From NCBI GenBank assembly GCA_003053925.1, contig QBKD01000001.1, positions 682,001-746,000 on the forward strand: a DNA stretch of 64,000 bases. Reading direction: 5' to 3'. The stretch's first letter is position 1. Each line of letters begins with the position of its first letter. The position numbers and the translations under genes were made by a program. Below, one piece after another: positions 61,009-64,000 of the stretch. This DNA is from Microbacteriaceae bacterium MWH-Ta3. Lineage in GTDB: Bacteria > Actinomycetota > Actinomycetes > Actinomycetales > Microbacteriaceae. The notes under the pieces are model-generated. The model made no database searches, was not told where the DNA came from, and worked only from the letters and a program-made list of their open reading frames with translations.

Positions 61009-61965
61009 TTACTGGATTGCGCTCCAGGCGCTGTCGACGATGTCGTGCAGAGTCTTCGTTGCGCTCCACCCCAGCGTCTCGCGGATGCGCGTGACATCGG
61101 CCGCGAGATAGGGCGGGTCGCCCGCGCGGCGGTCCTGAATGTCGGGGGTGAAGTCGACGCCGGTCACGCGTGCAACCTCGGCCAGAACTTCGAATACCGA
61201 CGAGCCGGTGCCGGTGCCCACGTTGAACGTGGAGTGCGGACGATCCTCGCGGTCCAGGTAGCTCAGTGCGGACAGGTGCGCATCGGCCAGATCGAGCACG
61301 TGCACATAGTCGCGCACGCAACTGCCGTCGGGGGTCGGGTAATCATTGCCGAACACAATCGGCACCGTGTTGGCCTTTAACGCGGCAAAGACAATGGGAA
61401 TGAGGTTCGCCACGGCGGTGTCCGCCAAATCCGGCCAGCCCGCCCCCGCCACATTGAAATAGCGCAGGTTGGCCGCGCGCAACCCCCACGCGCGAGCGGC
61501 ATCGGCCACCATCCACTCGCCCACCAACTTGGTTTCGCCGTAGGGATTAATGGGGGCGCAGGGGGTGTCCTCGGTCACGGCGGGAACATCGGGCATGCCG
61601 TAGGTGGCGGCCGACGAACTGAACACCAGTCGATTCACGCTGGTGTCGCGCATTGCGGAGAGCAGAGTGGCCAGCCCGCCCACGTTTTGCGCGTAGTACC
61701 ACTCGGGAAGTTCGACCGATTCGCCCACCTTCTTGCGTGCCGCAAGGTGAATGACGGCGTCCACGTCGTTGCGCAGAATCGAGACCAGAGCGTCGTGCGC
61801 TCCCGGTGCCGCGAGGTCGAGATGATGGGCCACCGCATCGCCGATCCGAGCGGGCACGCCCGCGCTCATGTCATCGAGCACCAGAACCTGGTCGCCACGC
61901 TGCTGCAGCAGACGAACGACGTGCGAACCGATGTATCCGGCGCCGCCGGTAACAAGTACCTTCAT
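61009..61965 (-). CDS. galE: UDP-glucose 4-epimerase
   Basis: A 318-residue extended SDR. The NAD motif is TGGAGYIGSH (6-15), the catalytic Tyr is in NPYGETKLVGE, and LRYFNVAGAGWPDLADT, PTPDGSCVRDYVHVLDLADAH and FNVGTGTGSSVFEVL are typical of GalE. It interconverts UDP-glucose and UDP-galactose and can supply galactose for the nearby glycan genes. The ATG at 61965 has TACACT 7 nt upstream. The frame is open further upstream without ribosome site. Confidence 0.92.
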   Translation of the reverse strand: MKVLVTGGAGYIGSHVVRLLQQRGDQVLVLDDMSAGVPARIGDAVAHHLDLAAPGAHDALVSILRNDVDAVIHLAARKKVGESVELPEWYYAQNVGGLATLLSAMRDTSVNRLVFSSSAATYGMPDVPAVTEDTPCAPINPYGETKLVGEWMVADAARAWGLRAANLRYFNVAGAGWPDLADTAVANLIPIVFAALKANTVPIVFGNDYPTPDGSCVRDYVHVLDLADAHLSALSYLDREDRPHSTFNVGTGTGSSVFEVLAEVARVTGVDFTPDIQDRRAGDPPYLAADVTRIRETLGWSATKTLHDIVDSAWSAIQ

Positions 61966-61972
61966 GGTTGTC

Positions 61973-61978
61973 AGTGTA
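61973..61978 (-). promoter_or_regulatory. -10 element, leaderless galE
   Basis: TACACT on the minus strand, 7 nt before ATG 61965. Confidence 0.45.
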
Positions 61979-62056
61979 ACCAGAGAGACCTCTGCGCCGT
62001 TGAGTGGACCACGCTCACCTGTTGTCGGACGCGCGGCGTTGTACTCAACCGGCGGA

Positions 62057-62062
62057 TAGGCT
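62057..62062 (+). promoter_or_regulatory. -10 element, leaderless DsbA-family gene
   Basis: TAGGCT, then 6 nt (CGAAGA), then ATG 62069. Confidence 0.55.
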
Positions 62063-62068
62063 CGAAGA

Positions 62069-62728
62069 ATGAGTGAACCGATTGTCATTGATGTGTGGTC
62101 CGATATCGCCTGCCCGTGGTGCTACATCGGGAAACGACACCTCGAGTCGGCGCTCGCCGAATTTCGTGCGGAATACCCAGGCCACGAGGTCGCGGTGAAT
62201 TTCCATAGCTACTTGTTGAATCCCGCGATGCCCACCGATTACCCTGGCACACAAACCGATTATCTGGTGCAAGCCAAGGGCCTGGATCGCGAACAGGTCG
62301 TGGCAATGACGGAACGGGTGGTGCAGGTTGCCGCCAACGCGGGACTGACCTACAACATGGCCGACATGGTCATGACGAACACGACGCTGGCGCATGAACT
62401 GACGCACTTCGCCCGTGAGCGCGGCCTGGGAACGCAGATGACCGAGCGCCTCTTTGCCGCGCATTTCACCGAAGGCCGACACGTGGGACAGGTGGACGAA
62501 CTGGTGGCGCTGGCCGCCGAGGTGGGCCTCGATGAATCCGATGCGCGCGCCGCGCTGGAATCGCACGCGTATGCCACTGCGGTTCAGGCTGATATCGATG
62601 CCGCCGCACAGATTGGCGTCACCGGTGTGCCATTCTTCGTAATCAACGGTGTGCTGGGAATTTCTGGCGCGCAGCCGCCCAGCACTTTCCGCCGGGCCTT
62701 GGCGCAGATTCTGGACGCAGCGGACTAG
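62069..62728 (+). CDS. FrnE-like DsbA-family oxidoreductase
   Basis: A 219-residue cytoplasmic thioredoxin-fold protein without signal peptide. The active site is CPWC (Cys15-Cys18) in VWSDIACPWCYIGKRHLE. The helical insert is at about 60-160 and the cis-proline motif GVTGVPFFVINGVLGISGAQP near the C-terminus. This is the FrnE/2-hydroxychromene-2-carboxylate isomerase-like branch of DsbA, linked in other bacteria to disulfide exchange and oxidative stress. Substrate unknown. Confidence 0.88.
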   Translation: MSEPIVIDVWSDIACPWCYIGKRHLESALAEFRAEYPGHEVAVNFHSYLLNPAMPTDYPGTQTDYLVQAKGLDREQVVAMTERVVQVAANAGLTYNMADMVMTNTTLAHELTHFARERGLGTQMTERLFAAHFTEGRHVGQVDELVALAAEVGLDESDARAALESHAYATAVQADIDAAAQIGVTGVPFFVINGVLGISGAQPPSTFRRALAQILDAAD

Positions 62729-62766
62729 GGATTTACCGTCGCCGCTGGCCCCACTCGACTGCCGGG

Positions 62767-63546
62767 CTAGTCACCAAACGCGGCGATAAAGGCGGACAGC
62801 GCCTCGTGCGAATCGCCCGAAGCCCAGCCTTCCAGGCCCACGACTCCGTCGAATCCCAGGGCCTTGAGTTCGGCACCAATTCGCGCGTAGTTGATCTCGC
62901 CGGTTCCGGGTTCACAGCGCCCGGGGACATCGGCCACCTGGATTTCGCCAATCCACGGCAGCCCCTTACGGACGGTCTCGATCAGGTTGCCTTCGCCAAT
63001 CTGCGCGTGGTACAGGTCGAGATTCAACTGCAGGTGCGGGTTGTCAATGTGCGACACCAGCGCGATGGTGTCGGCGGCCAGGGCAAACGGCGTACCGGGG
63101 TGATCGACCGGCAGATTGAGGTTCTCGAGCATGAAGACGGCATCATGCTTCGCGCCGAGGTCAGCCAGACGCGCCAGAGTGTCGGCAGCCTTCAGCCACT
63201 CGACCCCCGTCACTACCTCACGCTTGCGGATCGATTGGCCGTTGCCATCCAGTCCCGTGCCGTGCACATTCAGTCGCGCACAGTTGATGATGCGCGACGC
63301 CTCGATTGATTCCCGTGCCGTCTGCAGGAAACGCTCGATTCCGTCGTCTTCCAGCAGGTCGCCCTCGATATAACCGGTCATCGAATCAAAGGTCGCGCCG
63401 GTCGCGGCAAGTGCGGGAAGGTCCTTTGTCGTCCAGTCCCAGATTTCGACATCGAGGCCGCGGCCATGGATTTCGCGAACCCGATCGATAAACGGCAGTC
63501 CGGTGAACAGCATCTCGGCGGATGCGGCGAGGCGATACGAGGGCAT
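62767..63546 (-). CDS. hyi: hydroxypyruvate isomerase-family TIM-barrel protein
   Basis: A 259-residue sugar isomerase/AP-endonuclease-2-fold protein. The barrel shows LAASAEMLFTGLPFIDRVREIHGRG, VFMLENLNLPVDHPGTPFA with the metal-binding Glu, LQLNLDLYHAQIGEGNL, and WIGEIQVADVPGRCEPGTGEINY, all characteristic of Hyi-type enzymes that interconvert hydroxypyruvate and tartronate semialdehyde. ATG 63546 has AAGGAG 4 nt upstream. A perfect palindrome sits just upstream in the promoter region. Confidence 0.85.
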   Translation of the reverse strand: MPSYRLAASAEMLFTGLPFIDRVREIHGRGLDVEIWDWTTKDLPALAATGATFDSMTGYIEGDLLEDDGIERFLQTARESIEASRIINCARLNVHGTGLDGNGQSIRKREVVTGVEWLKAADTLARLADLGAKHDAVFMLENLNLPVDHPGTPFALAADTIALVSHIDNPHLQLNLDLYHAQIGEGNLIETVRKGLPWIGEIQVADVPGRCEPGTGEINYARIGAELKALGFDGVVGLEGWASGDSHEALSAFIAAFGD

Positions 63547-63561
63547 GGGGCTCCTTGCGAC

Positions 63562-63575
63562 TTTGTCAGGACAAA
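63562..63575. promoter_or_regulatory. palindromic operator candidate upstream of hyi
   Basis: TTTGTCAGGACAAA is a perfect 6-2-6 inverted repeat 15 nt before the hyi start. It has the size of a GntR- or IclR-type operator; no cognate regulator is visible in the window. Confidence 0.4.
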
Positions 63576-63606
63576 CTAACACTACTGTGTCACAAGCGGC
63601 TCCTCC

Positions 63607-64000
63607 TTATTCCACAGCAGCCGCGTCATTCAATTGCCGAACCACCTGCCGAATGGCCTCGCTCACCAGGGAATAGTGGTCCGAGCCTCGGGGGGCGTCA
63701 CTCACGAAGTCACGGCGAATCTCGAGCATGACCGATCGCACTCGGGGTTCGCGGTGGTAATACCGCAGTGGCACATAGGTTCCGGCGAACGGGGTGTTGA
63801 GGGCCACATCGAAAATCTCCGATTGCGCGAACGCTGCCCTAACCGTGTCCACCAATTCAGGCGGGGTGTGGAATGGATCGGTTCCGATACACAATTCGGG
63901 GCGACGGGCATACGGGTCCAGTTCGTAACGCAAGGGCTGAACATGGTACGTGTGCAGATCGATGATCGTCACCGTCTCATGAATTTCCAGGCGTTGGGCC
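63607..64000 (-). CDS. N-formylglutamate amidohydrolase-like protein, 5' end outside window
   Basis: The frame is open from the window edge to a stop at 63607 (131 visible codons). The segment ETVTIIDLHTYHVQPL, followed by RRPELCIGTDPFHTPPELVD and TPFAGTYVPLRYYHREPRVRSVMLEIRRD, matches the C-terminal half of the N-formylglutamate amidohydrolase family (PF05013-type), with conserved His, Asp and Arg for metal and substrate. A GTG at 63972 could be read as a start, but the frame continues upstream. The family removes N-acyl groups, for example in histidine degradation. Its stop is 61 nt before hyi, probably the same transcription unit. Confidence 0.78.
   Translation of the reverse strand, partial: AQRLEIHETVTIIDLHTYHVQPLRYELDPYARRPELCIGTDPFHTPPELVDTVRAAFAQSEIFDVALNTPFAGTYVPLRYYHREPRVRSVMLEIRRDFVSDAPRGSDHYSLVSEAIRQVVRQLNDAAAVE

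Overview
This 64 kb window is the origin region of an actinobacterial chromosome. The order gyrA-gyrB-dciA-recF-dnaN-(oriC)-dnaA-rpmH-rnpA-yidD-yidC-khpB-rsmG-parA-parB, a DUF3566 gene after gyrA, a murJ/DUF6049 pair, a CopD-CtaG fusion and an LAATG sorting signal all point to Actinobacteria. The moderate G+C (my impression is high 50s percent), compact genes and short spacers fit a small-genome aquatic member of Microbacteriaceae. I cannot name the species. No insertion sequences, phage modules or CRISPR arrays are visible.

Layout. 0-2.8 kb: end of an EamA transporter and an arsP-thioredoxin-arsC operon. 2.8-12.5 kb: tRNA-Ala, tRNA-Ile and the replication genes, all on the minus strand and so pointing away from oriC (about 10.8-11.1 kb). 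12.7-17.7 kb: rpmH to parB on the plus strand, with four parS sites between 8.9 and 17.8 kb. 17.8-24.5 kb (minus): a Ddl-like ligase, an aminotransferase, trxA, trxB, murJ and a DUF6049 protein. 24.5-29.4 kb (plus): cca, rpsF-ssb-rpsR-rplI and dnaB, the last preceded by a DnaA-box cluster. 29.5-44.3 kb: small membrane proteins, purB, a small gene plus alpha/beta hydrolase pair, a holin-family protein, hisC, a three-gene 2-oxoacid dehydrogenase operon, a Fur/Zur-type regulator next to cysteine-free L28/L33/S14 genes, hup, copD-ctaG and a Pif1-like helicase.

44.4-61 kb is a surface-glycan region. It starts with a sortase-anchored glycine-rich protein. A seven-gene legionaminic acid set (legB, legC, legG, legI, legH-like, ptmE-like, legF) follows. 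Two tandem paralogous GT-B-like proteins come next, the first translationally coupled to legF, then GT2 enzymes, a Wzm/Wzt exporter, a TagB/F-like polymerase, a LicC-like nucleotidyltransferase and galE. Together they suggest a teichoic or teichulosonic acid-type polymer carrying a nonulosonic acid. The two paralogues are the best candidates for an undescribed CMP-nonulosonate transferase family.

A second theme is regulation. At least fourteen genes have a TANNNT hexamer, most often TAGGCT or TAGACT, 6-8 nt before the start codon, which indicates widespread leaderless transcription. Two divergent gene pairs share one CTAG-centred palindrome as the -10 element for both directions. Candidate Fur-family operators lie before the Zur-type operon and before the zinc-independent ribosomal protein operon.
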